NCBI RefSeq assembly: GCF_011039175.1
Contig: NZ_JAAKEN010000001.1
Span: 310,001-374,000 of the forward strand
From: Slackia sp. ZJ119
GTDB lineage: Bacteria > Actinomycetota > Coriobacteriia > Coriobacteriales > Eggerthellaceae
Reading direction: 5' to 3'
DNA length: 64,000 nt
Made by a program: the position numbers and the translations under genes. This document shows positions 49,589 to 59,322 of this stretch, one piece after another (the first letter of the stretch is position 1; each line of letters starts with the position of its first letter). The notes below the pieces were generated by a model. The model was not told where the DNA came from. It saw only the letters and a list, made by a program, of their open reading frames with translations, and searched no databases.

Positions 49589-52500
49589 ATGTCGAAGATC
49601 ACTCTTTCGAAAACGACCTACCGGGGGGGGGCAAGGTTCTTAGCCTGATCCTCGCCGGCACCCTCGCGCTCGGCATGACCCCGGCGGCCGCCCTGTCCCA
49701 GGCTGCGCTGGAGGCGGCTCCCGCCTACGCGGCCGAGGCGGAATCGGTTGCGATCTCGAAAAGCATGACGGCGGCCGCGTTCGATGCGGCCTTCCCTACA
49801 GGCTCTACAGCCGTAGGCAAGACTTGCGCATGGGAGGTCGCTGTCTCCACTGCCGCCCTCGAAGACGCGCTTGCCGAGAAGCCGTTGGTCTACAACGGGA
49901 AGTCCCAGGCTCCCGGCACCGCCGGCGTGACGATCAGCGGCACGTACAAGTATTACGCCGATGATGGAGCGGCCGAGGCGACGGAGGTCCCCTTCACCGT
50001 GGACCAGGCGCTCGTCGATGTCGCGTATGAAAAGAACAATGTTTCGAAACCTGCCGACGAAGTCGTCGGCGCCGGCGACGACTACGAGGCGGCCTACACG
50101 GTGAGCACGACGGCGAACGCTGAACTCGCCTCCAAGGTCGTCCCGATCAACACTGCGATCGGCTCAGCCAACACTCTTGGCTTCAGCATCGCGAAAGCCC
50201 AGATCAGGCCTTCGAACATCGGCGTTCCCACCGGCTATATGGGAGGCAGCATGCCGGAGACCCTGCTTTATGACACCACGGCGAAGATCGACCTGGGCGG
50301 CAACACGGTGGTGGACCTGTACGAAGAGCCCGCGACCGATGATAACATCCTGGACATTGAGTACTTCGAGGATCTGCTAATGGAGGACGGGTATTTCATC
50401 GAACCCGGCACGATCAACGTCCACGTCAAGTTGAACGGCCGCAATGCCGACAGCGGGAACTACGAGCTGGTCGACTACGAGGGAGCGGTTCAAACCACCC
50501 TCGCTTTGACCGCCGACATCGTGGTCCCTCCGGCGTGCCAGGGCGCGTTCAAAACAGACGGTCGCTATGTCGACTCCAGCGACGGCCTGTCCGGGACGAT
50601 TCCGTGGGACGCGGACCTGGAAAGTCTTGATGACGATATCTGGAAAAGCATTCTCGTCACCGTTCCCGGCGACGACACGCACACGACGATTGAGTACTGC
50701 TGGACGCAGACGTACTTCTACGCGGCCGACGGCAAGCCCGTGGTGAACGAGGACGGCGAGGCCACGACGCCGTTCAAGCCTGGCGAGTACAAGGTCGACG
50801 TCGCCATGGACGGCGCGGCGGAGCCCTTCGCGACGCTCGGCCTGACCGTCGTCGGCAAGCTCTCGGACACTCGCAGCGACATCGTCGCGGAATACAACGG
50901 CACAACAATTGACAACGGCGACGGCCCCGACGTCAAGCTCGCCTGGAAGGCCGGCCTGACGGACGCCGAGCGCGAGGCCGACGTCCTCGAGCAGCTGCAG
51001 GCCGGCTTCAAGGCGTATCTGAAGAAGGACGGAGGCGCGAAAGGCGACGTGGAGGTCGACGCCGCCAAGGACCTGAAGTTCGCCGTGAGCGTCCCGGCCA
51101 ACGACCCGAGGGCCCAAGGCCAGATCACCGTCTCCGGCTCGGGCAACGGCGTGTACGCCGGCACCCAGGCCGTCAACTTCAAGTACGGGGATGACCTGCC
51201 CGCCGGCTTCGGCCTGAAGAAGGCGAGCGAGCCCTACGCCGGCTCCAACACAGCGAACAGTGATCCGGCGAAGAAGGACGGCTACAAGGTCTCCGACCTG
51301 CTGGCTGTCCCGCAGGTGCCCGACCCTGACGGCGTTCCAGGCGCGACGAAAGCCTTCGACGGCTACACCGTGTCGGTTTCGTACGTCGACGCAAAGGGCG
51401 AGACCGTGCAGGTCGGAACCGACTCCGACGACGATGCGGACGCTTACCTCACCGAGGCGGCCGCGTACGACATCGTGGTCAAGGGAACGGACCCCTACGT
51501 CGGCACCGTGTCGCTGAAGTTCGCCATCGCGCCGCTCGAGATGGCCGTCGACGCCAACGTGTCCTGGGACGGCAACACCAGCAACGTGAGCCTGGACGGG
51601 GCAACCGAGACGTGGCACACCGCCTTCACCGGCGCCGCGCTCGAGCCCGTCCCGGCCATAAAGGCCGCGTTCAACTCGGGGGACTTCTCCGGCTTCAAGC
51701 GCAAGCCGGCCGACCCGGGGAAGGACGAGGCCTGGGACTACGACATCGCGTGGGAGAACAACGTGAACGTCGGCACCGCCAAGGCCGTCCTGACGTTCGC
51801 GGGCAACTACTCCGGCACCGTCGAGATCCCGTTCGACATCACGCCGGCCGCTCTGACCAGCACCAACGCCGCCGTCTCCGCCGACAACTGGGTCGCCGCC
51901 GACTTCAACAAGGGCGACGAGGCCCTCAACGGGGCGGACGTGCTGAACCCTAAGGTCTCCTACACGGATCTCGCCGGCAAGACGATCGAGCTCGTCGAGG
52001 GCAAGGACTACGCCGTCGGCGAGGTGGCCAAGGGCGCCACGAGCGGCGGCGCGACCGCCTACACCTTCGAGGTCAAGGGCATCGGCAACTACTCCGGCAC
52101 CGCCAAGGGCCGGTTCGTGGCGACCGACCAGGACGTCAGAGAGCTGTGGACGGCCGAGGTCGACAAGGGCGGCCACGTCTACAGGATGGGCCAGGAGGTC
52201 AAGGCCGACGTGGCCGTCAAGGCCCGGCAGGGCGGCACGGCCGTCGAGGAAGAGGGCAACTACAAGCTGGTCTACGAGAACGACGCCAACGCCGGCACCG
52301 CCACGGTGAGGGTCGTGGGCATCGGCGACTACGCCGGCGCCATCGAGCTGGCCTACGAGATCGCCCCGCTGGAGATCTCGCAGGAGTCCGCGGCCGACAT
52401 CAAGACGACCGCCCCGGCCGCGGGCTACGCGTTCGAGCCCGGCAAGGCGTTCGAGCCCGAAGTGGCCTGGAACGCCTCGTGCATCACGCCGAACAACTGC

Positions 52501-53913
52501 GCGGACCCCATCCCGCTGAACCAGCTCGTCAACGACCTGGCCGTCACCTACGCCGACAACGACAAGGCCGGCACCGCCCAGCTGATCGTCTCCGGCAAGG
52601 AGAACGGCAACGTCACCGGCTCCTACGCGGTCGACTTCGCCATCAACCCGGCCGACATCTCCAAGGCGACCGTCGAGGCCGCGGCCGCGGCGCCGGGCAC
52701 CCCTGCGCCCGACGCCGTGAAGGTCACGTTCGGCGAGGCCGAGCTCGTCGCCGGCACCGACTACGAGGCGGCCGTCGAGGGCGCCGCCCCCGGCAAGGTG
52801 GCCGTGACCGTCACCGGCGCGGGCAACTACGCCGGCGAGGTCGAGAAGGACGTCGAGGTCCTCTACGACCTCGCCCAGGCCGACGTCGCGGTCGAGCCTT
52901 CGGTCTACGACGGAAGCGCTCAGACGCCGAAGGTCGAGGTCAGCTACGCGGCCGGCGGCGAGAAGGTCGTCGTCGACCCGGGCGCCTACGGCGTGTCGGT
53001 CGAAGGCGAGGCCACCGACGCCGGCGCCTACCGGGTGACGGTCGCGGGCAGCGAGGACGCCGGCTGGACGGGCGAGAAGCAGGCCGACTTCGTGATCGAG
53101 CCGGCCGCCGGCCCCGAGACCGCCGAGGTCACCTACACCGCCGCCGGCGCCTACAAGGTGACGGTGCCGGGCCTGACCGAGGGCGTCGACTTCACGGTCG
53201 CGGCGAACCCCGCCCAGGGCAAGCTCGTGATCACCTACAAGGGCAACTACGCCGGCACGGCCACCGTGGACTACGTGCCCGCGCCCGCGCCCGATCCCGC
53301 GCCCGCGCCCACGCCCACGCCCGATCCCGCGCCCACGCCTGATCCTGCGCCTACGCCCGATCCTGCGCCCGCGCCCGCGCCCGCCCCGGCCAAGGACGGC
53401 TGGGTCGGCTCCGGCAACGACTGGACCTACTACGAGAACGGCAAGCAGGTCAAGGGCGGCTGGAAGCTCATCGGCGGCGCCTGGTACCACTTCGAGGCGA
53501 ACGGCCAGATGACGAACACCCAGTGGTTCCAGGACGCCGACGGCACGTGGTACCTCCTGAACCAGTCCCACAAGGGCTCCTACGGCGCCATGCTCACCGG
53601 CTGGCAGAAGGTGGGCAAGGACTGGTACTACCTGAACAAGTCCGGCGCCATGCAGTCCGGCTGGTTGAAGGACGGCGGCGAGTGGTACTACCTCAACGCC
53701 AAGCACGACGGCTCCTTCGGCCGCATGCTCACCGGCTGGGCGAAGGTGGGCAAGGACTGGTACTACCTGGACGCCTCGGGCGCCATGCTCACCGGCTGGC
53801 AGCTCGTCGGCGGCAAGTGGTACTACCTTGACGCCTCCGGCGCCATGGCCGCAAGCGAGTGGGTCGGCCCCTACTGGGTCAACGCCTCCGGCGTGTGGAC
53901 GGCCACCCGCTAG
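49589..53913 (+). CDS. Large secreted surface protein, MBG-like repeats and cell-wall-binding repeats; out of frame at a G9 tract
   Basis: A paralogue of the protein at 17.1 kb. The normal start (ATG 49589, MSKITLSKTTYRG) runs into a run of nine G and stops at the TGA at 49646-49648. With ten G the frame would continue through LSLILAGTLALGMTPAAALS into the long open frame ending at 53913, giving about 1440 residues. The open frame has many beta-rich repeats (YNGK, YAGSN, YKGNYAGTATVDY), a linker of Pro-Ala-Asp repeats and about seven GW..VG..WYYLN wall-binding repeats. An internal ATG at 49675 would lack the signal peptide. This is either a phase-off gene or a sequencing indel. Confidence 0.85.
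49623..49631 (+). repeat. Poly-G tract (nine G) in the signal-peptide region
   Basis: Nine consecutive G. The paralogue at 17.1 kb has an interrupted tract (GGGGAGGGGG) that is one base longer overall and in frame. Such tracts change length by slipped-strand pairing. Confidence 0.8.
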
Positions 53914-53951
53914 GCTGCGGCTAGCTCTCCCTTTGCAGGCCGTCAGATGAA

Positions 53952-53986
53952 AGAAGGCCCCTTCCCTTGCCTGGGAGGGGCCTTCT
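53952..53986. terminator. Hairpin after the second surface-protein gene
   Basis: AGAAGGCCCCTTCCC and GGGAGGGGCCTTCT form a long stem with one bulge. The plus strand lacks a T-run; the minus strand ends in CTTCTTTCATCT. It may work in both directions. Confidence 0.55.
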
Positions 53987-54085
53987 GGAAAGCCGGATGT
54001 TGTTCGACTTCGGCCTTGGACGGCCTGCAGGGGCGCTTGCTCGCCCGCTGACAAGCAAGCGCCCTGTGGGCCGTTATCGGTCCAC

Positions 54086-54115
54086 AAAAAAGCCGCCGGG
54101 CGGGACCCCGACGGC
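54086..54115 (-). terminator. Intrinsic terminator on the minus strand
   Basis: On the minus strand GCCGTCGGG pairs with CCCGGCGGC (8 of 9) and six T follow. No minus-strand protein gene ends here, so it points to an RNA transcript. Confidence 0.65.
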
Positions 54116-54376
54116 TCTTCGCACTGCCTTCGCCTAGGGACAACCTTTCTGACCCGCCCGAAGCGAGGGCCTGGCGCCGGGTGACCTTTCACATCAGCCT
54201 GGCGCCGGGAGACGGCTGCCGCGCAACGACCTTTCTTCACAATACCTTCGCGCTGCGGCCCAAAGCGTCCGGGGGCACGGGACGGCTTGGACAACCGCTC
54301 CCTCCCCGGGCATCCACGAAACGTGAAACCCAAGGCGGCTCTTTCGGGCCGTCTTTCAGCTTCGCCCGTTTCGCAA
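54086..54376 (-). ncRNA. Possible structured non-coding RNA
   Basis: On the minus strand a -10-like TATAGT (54383-54388) is followed by about 290 bases with no convincing open frame. The stretch is rich in short hairpins and has three AGAAAGGT/TGAAAGGT words. It then ends in an intrinsic terminator. No known RNA (RNase P, tmRNA, SRP, 6S) was recognised. The direct repeat CCCGGCGCCAGG occurs twice. Confidence 0.35.
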
Positions 54377-54426
54377 CTATCTACTATAACAGAAGCCGCT
54401 TTTTCAGCTGTGGGTATTTTCTGGTC

Positions 54427-54635
54427 CCTCGGGAAACACTGGTCAATTCCGCCGGCCCTGCGTCTGCAGGGCGGCGCCTGGCAGTCTCAGGCCTCGTTCG
54501 TGCATGCCAGTGCGCTCGCTCGGCCTTCGGCCGCCACCCGTCCACCCTGCAGACCCAGGCTAAGACGGCCTTGATCAGCGTTCCCCTCGGGAAACACTGA
54601 CCGATTCCGCCAGCCCTGCGTCTGCAGGGCAGCAC
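54427..54635. repeat. Dispersed intergenic palindrome family member (double unit)
   Basis: A ~48-base block (CCTCGGGAAACACTG...CCCTGCGTCTGCAGGGC) occurs at 54427 and again at 54587. Between them, from 54558, is the family arm AAGACGGCCTTGATCAGCG. The GCCCTGCGTCTGCAGGGC word is a self-complementary hairpin. Confidence 0.65.
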
Positions 54636-54658
54636 CGCGCCGCCTCTTCTTGAAAAGC

Positions 54659-54676
54659 AAACGCCCCCGGGCGTTT
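54659..54676 (-). terminator. Terminator of the ccdA-tlpA gene
   Basis: AAACGCCC-GG-GGGCGTTT on the minus strand is a perfect 8-bp stem followed by GCTTTTC. Confidence 0.65.
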
Positions 54677-54759
54677 GTGCTGGCTCGGGGGCGCGGGGTT
54701 GTTTTCGGTTGCGGCGTTTTCGCGGCTTTGAGGGGCTTTCCGTTGCGGCTGCGGCGCTG

Positions 54760-56172
54760 CTACTGGCGCTTGCCGGACATGGTCTGCTCGACGATCGAGT
54801 GCATCATGTCGGACGTGAGTGCGCCCGCTGCCTGGCCGAACACGTTGCCGTCCTTGTCGATCATGACGGTCGTCGGGAACGATTCGATGCGATAGGCGTC
54901 GAACAGCGATCCGTCGAAGTCCATGATGACGGGGTAGGTGACGCCGTTTTTCATGAGGAAGGTCTTCAGCTCGGCGGACGATCCGTCATAGGCGTCGGCG
55001 TTCTGGTCGTTGGGGTTCGCCACGCCCAGCACTGCCAGCTCGCCTTCGTTCTTGCCGAACTCCTTGTACAAGGCTTCGATGTCGGGCAGCTCGGCGATGC
55101 ACGGGCCGCACCACGTGGCGAAGAAGTTCAAGAAGATCGTCTTGCCTTTGAGCTGGTCAAACGTCATTTCGCCGCCGTTCGCCAGCGGGAATGTCACGTC
55201 CGCGAGCGGGGCTTTCGGCAGGGTTTTCTTCGCCTCCGCGCCGCCGTCTGCACTCTGGCCGCTCTCGCCGTCCGCTGCGCCTTCGCCGCCTGCTGCGCCG
55301 CTTTCGTCCGTCGCGCCGCCCTCGCCGTCGCCCGCGTTCTCTTCGGCCTTCTGCTCCTGGTCGGCGCCTTGCTGCGTTGCGGTTTCGCTTTGGCCCTCTT
55401 CGGTCGTCGCGGCCTGCTCCTGCGCTGCCGGGCTGCCGCTGCCGATGGACGAGAAGAAGTTCGACACGCCGTTCATCCAGCCGGTCAGGGTGAGCAGGCC
55501 CATGACGATCAGCAGGGCGCCGCCGACCTTCACCGTGTATTTCACGACCGACCCGTGCGTGCGGAAAAAGCGCAGAACCTCGCCCGTGAACAGGCCCACT
55601 GCCAAAAACGGCAGCACGAACCCGAGCGTATAGACGCCCACGAGCAAAAAGCCCTCGACGGCCGTTGCGGACGAGCCGGCCATGAGCAGCACGCTCGTCA
55701 GCACCGGCCCGATGCACGGCGTCCACGCGAAGCTGAACGTGAAGCCCAGCGCAAGCGCAATGAGCGGGTTCATCGCGAACTTGTTGAGGTTGAACGGCAG
55801 GCGATGCTCCGTTTCGATGGCGCGCGACGTGCCGAACGCGCCGAGCATGTACAGGCCGAACGCCATCATGATGATGCCTGATATGACAGAAAACACGTTT
55901 TGATAGTCGTGGAAGAACTGCCCCAGGGCGGTGAATCCGGCTCCCAGCAGGAAAAACGCGAAACTGACGCCCACGACGAAGCACAGGGTGTTGACGAACA
56001 CCGTGCCGCGCGGGTAGTCGATGGTGCCGTCGTCGCGCGTTTTGGCGGCCCCGCCGGCCAGGTATCCGATGTAGAGCGGCAAAAGCGGCAGCACGCAGGG
56101 CGAGAAGAAGCTCAAAAGCCCCTGCACGAACACGGTGATGGCGGAGATGCTCTCTCCGAGGGAAAAGCCCAT
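54760..56172 (-). CDS. CcdA-TlpA fusion (membrane thiol reductant carrier with thioredoxin domain)
   Basis: The 470-residue protein joins a CcdA/DsbD-type membrane domain (about 1-235) to a TlpA/ResA-like thioredoxin domain (about 335-470, WCGPC active site). The membrane domain has redox cysteines in FFSPCVLPLLPLY and FAWTPCIGPVL. The two are linked by an acidic, Gln/Glu/Gly-rich spacer of about 85 residues. It would carry electrons from cytoplasmic thioredoxin across the membrane to reduce disulfides outside, for example in cytochrome c maturation or protein repair. The ATG at 56172 follows AAAGGACG. The direct fusion removes the need for a separate partner. Confidence 0.92.
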   Translation of the reverse strand: MGFSLGESISAITVFVQGLLSFFSPCVLPLLPLYIGYLAGGAAKTRDDGTIDYPRGTVFVNTLCFVVGVSFAFFLLGAGFTALGQFFHDYQNVFSVISGIIMMAFGLYMLGAFGTSRAIETEHRLPFNLNKFAMNPLIALALGFTFSFAWTPCIGPVLTSVLLMAGSSATAVEGFLLVGVYTLGFVLPFLAVGLFTGEVLRFFRTHGSVVKYTVKVGGALLIVMGLLTLTGWMNGVSNFFSSIGSGSPAAQEQAATTEEGQSETATQQGADQEQKAEENAGDGEGGATDESGAAGGEGAADGESGQSADGGAEAKKTLPKAPLADVTFPLANGGEMTFDQLKGKTIFLNFFATWCGPCIAELPDIEALYKEFGKNEGELAVLGVANPNDQNADAYDGSSAELKTFLMKNGVTYPVIMDFDGSLFDAYRIESFPTTVMIDKDGNVFGQAAGALTSDMMHSIVEQTMSGKRQ

Positions 56173-56337
56173 GGGTCGTCCTTTCAAGAGGCGGGGCCGG
56201 CAGCGCCAAGCCGACGTCTGGTGAATCGATGTCCGCAAGTGTAAAAGCGCTTCGCGGGCGTGGCAACGACGATGAAGCCGCGCTACGGAAACGACAGACC
56301 TCTACACCGCAGGGATCAGAAGGGGCGCGAAGCCGCA

Positions 56338-57000
56338 GGTCGGGTTAGGGGGAGGAGGGGGAGTGGGGAAGGGCCGGTGCGGGTAGCGCGGCTGGGGCAG
56401 TGGCGCTGGCGCAGGTAGAGGTACGTGAGTGGGCAGGGGCCGGCGTGGGTTGCGCGAGCGCAGGTAGGGGCACGGGAGTGGGTAGGGGCCGGTGCAGGCA
56501 AGGGGTGCGGGAGTGAGTAGAGGAAGGAGCGGGCAGCGCTGGCGCAGGTAGGGTCCGGCGCGGGTGGGGGCGCGGTGGGGCAGGAGCGCGAGTGGCGGCA
56601 GGGCTCGAGGGCGAGCGGCGCTCGCACGCAGGCGGTTGCACGGGCGGGGCAGGAGCGCGAGCGGGGGTAGAGGAAGGAGCGGGCAGCGCGAGCGGGGGCA
56701 GAAGAGCGGGCGGCAGGAGCGCGGGTGGCGCAGGCGACGGCGCAGGTGGACGCCGGTGGGGTAGAGGTTGGCGCGGGCGTGGGTAGGGGTGCGAGCGGGT
56801 AGTGGCCGGTGGGGGCAGGGGCGCGGGCGGGGGCAGAAGAGCGGGTGGCAGCAGGACTCGAGGGCGAGCGGCAGGAGCATGGGTGGCGCAGACGACGGCG
56901 CGGGTGGCGCGGGCGCAGGCAGGGGCTGGTGGGTGTTGCAGGGGTCCGGGCAGACGACGGCGGGGGCAGGAGCGCGGGCCTGGGCGCGGGCCGGTGTTAC
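56338..57000. repeat. G-rich low-complexity array
   Basis: About 660 bases of imperfect tandem words such as GGGCGCGGGTGGCGCAGGCG, GGGGCAGGAGCGCGAGCGGG and CTCGAGGGCGAGCGGC. The plus strand is strongly enriched in G over C. Several open frames cross it on both strands, but none looks coding. Runs of GGG at short spacing could form G-quadruplexes. Confidence 0.65.
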
Positions 57001-57196
57001 GCCGCAGATGCTGGGAGGTGACGAAGCGCCGACGTGCGTGTCAGCGCGGTTTCAAGTGTTCGTCTCGGCTGCAACCGATGCTTGTTCAGGCCTTTCAAGT
57101 GCGTGTTCGCGCCCATAATGGCAAGCAGGCAAAACCTGACGGGCCCTTGGAGCGGGCGAAACACGCGAAGCGCTCGAGCAGAAAGGATCGGACATC

Positions 57197-57403
57197 ATGA
57201 AAAAGTCAACCGTGCTCATCTGTGCTGCGATCACCGTGCTGTCCTTCGCGCCTTTCTTGTGCGGCTGCACAACAAGCGGAGCTGCCAACGAGGCGCCCGA
57301 TACAAGTGCCGCCGCCTTCTCGGCCGCGGCGGACCAGGGGCCTGTCGCGGCGCCTGCAAGAGCAGCCGGCCTGCCTCTTGTCGACTCCCTGCGCGTCGCA
57401 TAA
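57197..57403 (+). CDS. Small putative lipoprotein
   Basis: A 68-residue open frame with a clear lipoprotein signal peptide (MKKSTVLICAAITVLSFAPF, then LCGC lipobox) and a short Ala-rich mature part of about 45 residues. GAAAGGA precedes the ATG and a perfect hairpin follows the stop. No family is recognised. It could be a true small lipoprotein or the decayed start of a larger one, since the mature part has low complexity. Confidence 0.55.
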   Translation: MKKSTVLICAAITVLSFAPFLCGCTTSGAANEAPDTSAAAFSAAADQGPVAAPARAAGLPLVDSLRVA

Positions 57404-57417
57404 TCCTGCCTGCCGAA

Positions 57418-57446
57418 AGCCGGGCGGCGAGCAATGCCGCCCGGCT
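57418..57446. terminator. Hairpin after the small lipoprotein gene
   Basis: AGCCGGGCGGC-GAGCAAT-GCCGCCCGGCT is a perfect 11-bp stem. A second stem, GCAAGGGCCG / CGGCCCTTGC, lies at 57484-57514. Neither is followed by a T-run. Confidence 0.55.
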
Positions 57447-57519
57447 GCGAACAAGATCGTCTCCTTCTCTCTCCCCTCTTTGGGCAAGGGCCGTCCACCC
57501 CGGGCGGCCCTTGCTCGCA

Positions 57520-57740
57520 TGCCAGGGAAACGCCGATCAAGGCCGTCTTGTCATGCGCAGGCGAGGTGGAAGCCAGGCGGCCGAAGCCGAGCGTGCACTG
57601 ACGTGTGCAAACGAGGCCCGAGGCCGCCAGGTACCGGCTCGCCTGCGCGGGGCTTGCGGAAGTTGTTGGTGCTTCTCTGGAAAAACCCCGATCAAAGTCG
57701 GCTTGCTTTAGGTTCGCAGGGCGGATGCTCGAGGGCCGAA
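57520..57740. repeat. Dispersed intergenic palindrome family member
   Basis: Contains CCAGGGAAACGCCGATCAAG with GCCGTCTTG (57522-57550). It contains GGCGGCCGAAGCCGAGCGTG words and a second partial unit at 57670-57740 (CCCCGATCAAAGTCGGCTTG, GGGCCGAAGGCCGAGCGTGC). No gene lies between 57404 and 58353. Confidence 0.6.
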
Positions 57741-57891
57741 GGCCGAGCGTGCGCATGTCGACGCAAGGCTGCTTCCGCCGGCTTGCAGGTCGCCGCTGTA
57801 GGGGGAGTCGTCTTATCAACTTGGAGGCTGCCTGCGACGCGGGCTTTCCCGCTCCCGCCGGTTCGCGGTTTCCCGCTTTCGGCCCCGTTTG

Positions 57892-58146
57892 ATGTGCAGA
57901 AATTGTGTAGTGGAGATTTGTCGGGCATATTTTGGATGTTCGAGCATCAATTTATCATTATTCCCAATTGGGAATAATCAAAAATAGGGCACATATGCGG
58001 TAATTTCTTGCGAAAAAGGGGAGCGTTGCGTCGAAAAAGGGGCTTGGAGGACGTATTTTGGCCCCAGAAAGTCGGTTTTCGCGCCAAAATGATGCGAAGC
58101 GCTACCAATTCGGCACTAAAAATCTCCAACACACATATTCTTCACA
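57892..58146. repeat. 255-bp AT-rich inverted-terminus element, copy C
   Basis: Same length as copy A. The left end is ATGTGCAGAAATTGTGTAG, and the right end read inward starts ATGTGAAGAATATGTGTG. The central palindrome ATTATTCCCAA / TTGGGAATAAT (57957-57978) is perfect. The conserved ATATGCGGTAAT and GCGAAAAAGGGGAG words are kept. Confidence 0.75.
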
Positions 58147-58259
58147 TAAACAAGCGCCCGCATGCTGCCCGTTCCCCGTGCTGCTCCCCACCTCCCCCGC
58201 CCCTCTCCACCCCCGCTTCGCTCGCTTGCAACCCCAAGGGTGGCGCAATCCTGCCGCTG

Positions 58260-58268
58260 TGCTATAAT
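58260..58268 (+). promoter_or_regulatory. Extended -10 promoter of the amino-acid transporter genes
   Basis: TGCTATAAT at 58260-58268, 86 bases before the substrate-binding protein start. No -35 of note. Confidence 0.55.
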
Positions 58269-58353
58269 GCCGACTCGTCGAATGCTTTAGCACGATAGAG
58301 TGATGAAGTGGAAAGGGCGCCTTCGGGCGCAAAACAAGAAGGAGACACGTCTT

Positions 58354-59205
58354 ATGCTCAAGAAAATGAAGGCAATCGCTGCTGTGGCTGCGACACTTGC
58401 GCTGTCGGCCGCGCTTATGACCGGGTGCTCGGGCGGATCGGATTCCAGCGCCGATTCCAGCGCCGACCAGCCGGCGACCAATGACGCCGCTTCGAGCGAC
58501 ACCACCCTCGTCGTCGGCTTCGATTCCGGCTATCCGCCGTACGGCTATGTGGGCGACGACGGCAACTACACCGGCTTCGACCTGGACCTGGCCACGGCGG
58601 TCGCCGAAAAGAAGGGCTGGGAAGTCCAGCTTGAGCCCATCGACTGGGACGCCAAAGACGCGCTGATCGACTCGGGCGCCATCGACTGCATCTGGAACGG
58701 CTTCACCATGGAAGGCCGCGAGGGCGACTACGCCTTCAGCGAGCCCTACATGCTCAACGAGCAGGTGCTGGTCGTGCGCAGCGATTCGGGCATCGAAACG
58801 ACTGCTGACCTGGCCGACAAGATCGTCATGACGCAGGTCGACTCCGCCGCGCTCGACGTGCTGGAAGGCGACCAGGCCGACCTTGCCGCCACGTTCAAGG
58901 AAGTGCAGACCATCGGCGACTACAACAACGCCTTCATGCAGCTGGAGTCCGGCATGGTCGACGCGGTGGCGTGCGACCTGTCCATCGCCGCGTACCAGAT
59001 GGCCGCGAACCCCGACGCGTACAAGGAGCTCGACACGCTTTCCAGCGAGCACTACGCGGTGGGCTTTGCGAAGGACAACCAGGCTCAGGCCGACGAGGTG
59101 ACCGCCGCTCTGAAGGAGCTCGACGCTGAGGGCACCGTGGCCGAGCTGTGCGAGAAGTACGCTGACCAGGGCATTTCGTACGACAACTGGGTGCTGGGCA
59201 AATAA
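58354..59205 (+). CDS. Polar amino-acid ABC transporter, substrate-binding lipoprotein
   Basis: The 283-residue lipoprotein has the lipobox MTGC near residue 24 and a Ser/Asp/Ala spacer. The SBP family 3 fold follows (VGFDSGYPPYGYVGDDGNYTGFDLDLA start, WNGFTMEGREGDYAFSEPY, and the Arg/Asp ligand-binding words that hold the amino-acid alpha groups). AGAAGGAG precedes the ATG. The permease and ATPase follow on the same strand. A strong terminator directly after this gene would allow more binding protein than membrane parts. Substrate could be glutamine, cystine, lysine or similar. Confidence 0.93.
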   Translation: MLKKMKAIAAVAATLALSAALMTGCSGGSDSSADSSADQPATNDAASSDTTLVVGFDSGYPPYGYVGDDGNYTGFDLDLATAVAEKKGWEVQLEPIDWDAKDALIDSGAIDCIWNGFTMEGREGDYAFSEPYMLNEQVLVVRSDSGIETTADLADKIVMTQVDSAALDVLEGDQADLAATFKEVQTIGDYNNAFMQLESGMVDAVACDLSIAAYQMAANPDAYKELDTLSSEHYAVGFAKDNQAQADEVTAALKELDAEGTVAELCEKYADQGISYDNWVLGK

Positions 59206-59216
59206 GCTTGAAACCG

Positions 59217-59260
59217 ACGGGAAGGCGCGGCCCCCTGTTTGGCGGCGCCTTCCCGTTTTT
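59217..59260 (+). terminator. Intrinsic terminator between binding protein and permease
   Basis: ACGGGAAGGCGC and GCGCCTTCCCGT form a perfect 12-bp stem ending in TTTTT. Partial read-through is expected, since the permease gene is downstream. Confidence 0.8.
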
Positions 59261-59322
59261 GTGCGCGTGCGCTTGTCCGCAGAATGTCTCTGCTGCAGCG
59301 CTTTTCGGCGAAGCGACGCAGC

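Noticed and set aside
50377-54333. 1318-codon minus-strand open frame opposite the second surface protein
   Set aside because: It mirrors a repetitive GC-rich coding strand and only reflects codon-position bias.
54086-54376. RNase P RNA, tmRNA, SRP RNA or 6S RNA
   Set aside because: None of the conserved words of these RNAs (for example GAGGAAAGTCCGGGC of RNase P or GGAAGGAAGCAGCC of SRP RNA) is present.
43842-58132. Similar short minus-strand frames inside the AT-rich elements (43842-44060, 47041-47286, 57947-58132) as a small protein family
   Set aside because: The similarity follows from the repeated DNA itself; starts are not shared, one copy has a different frame length and no ribosome-binding site is conserved.
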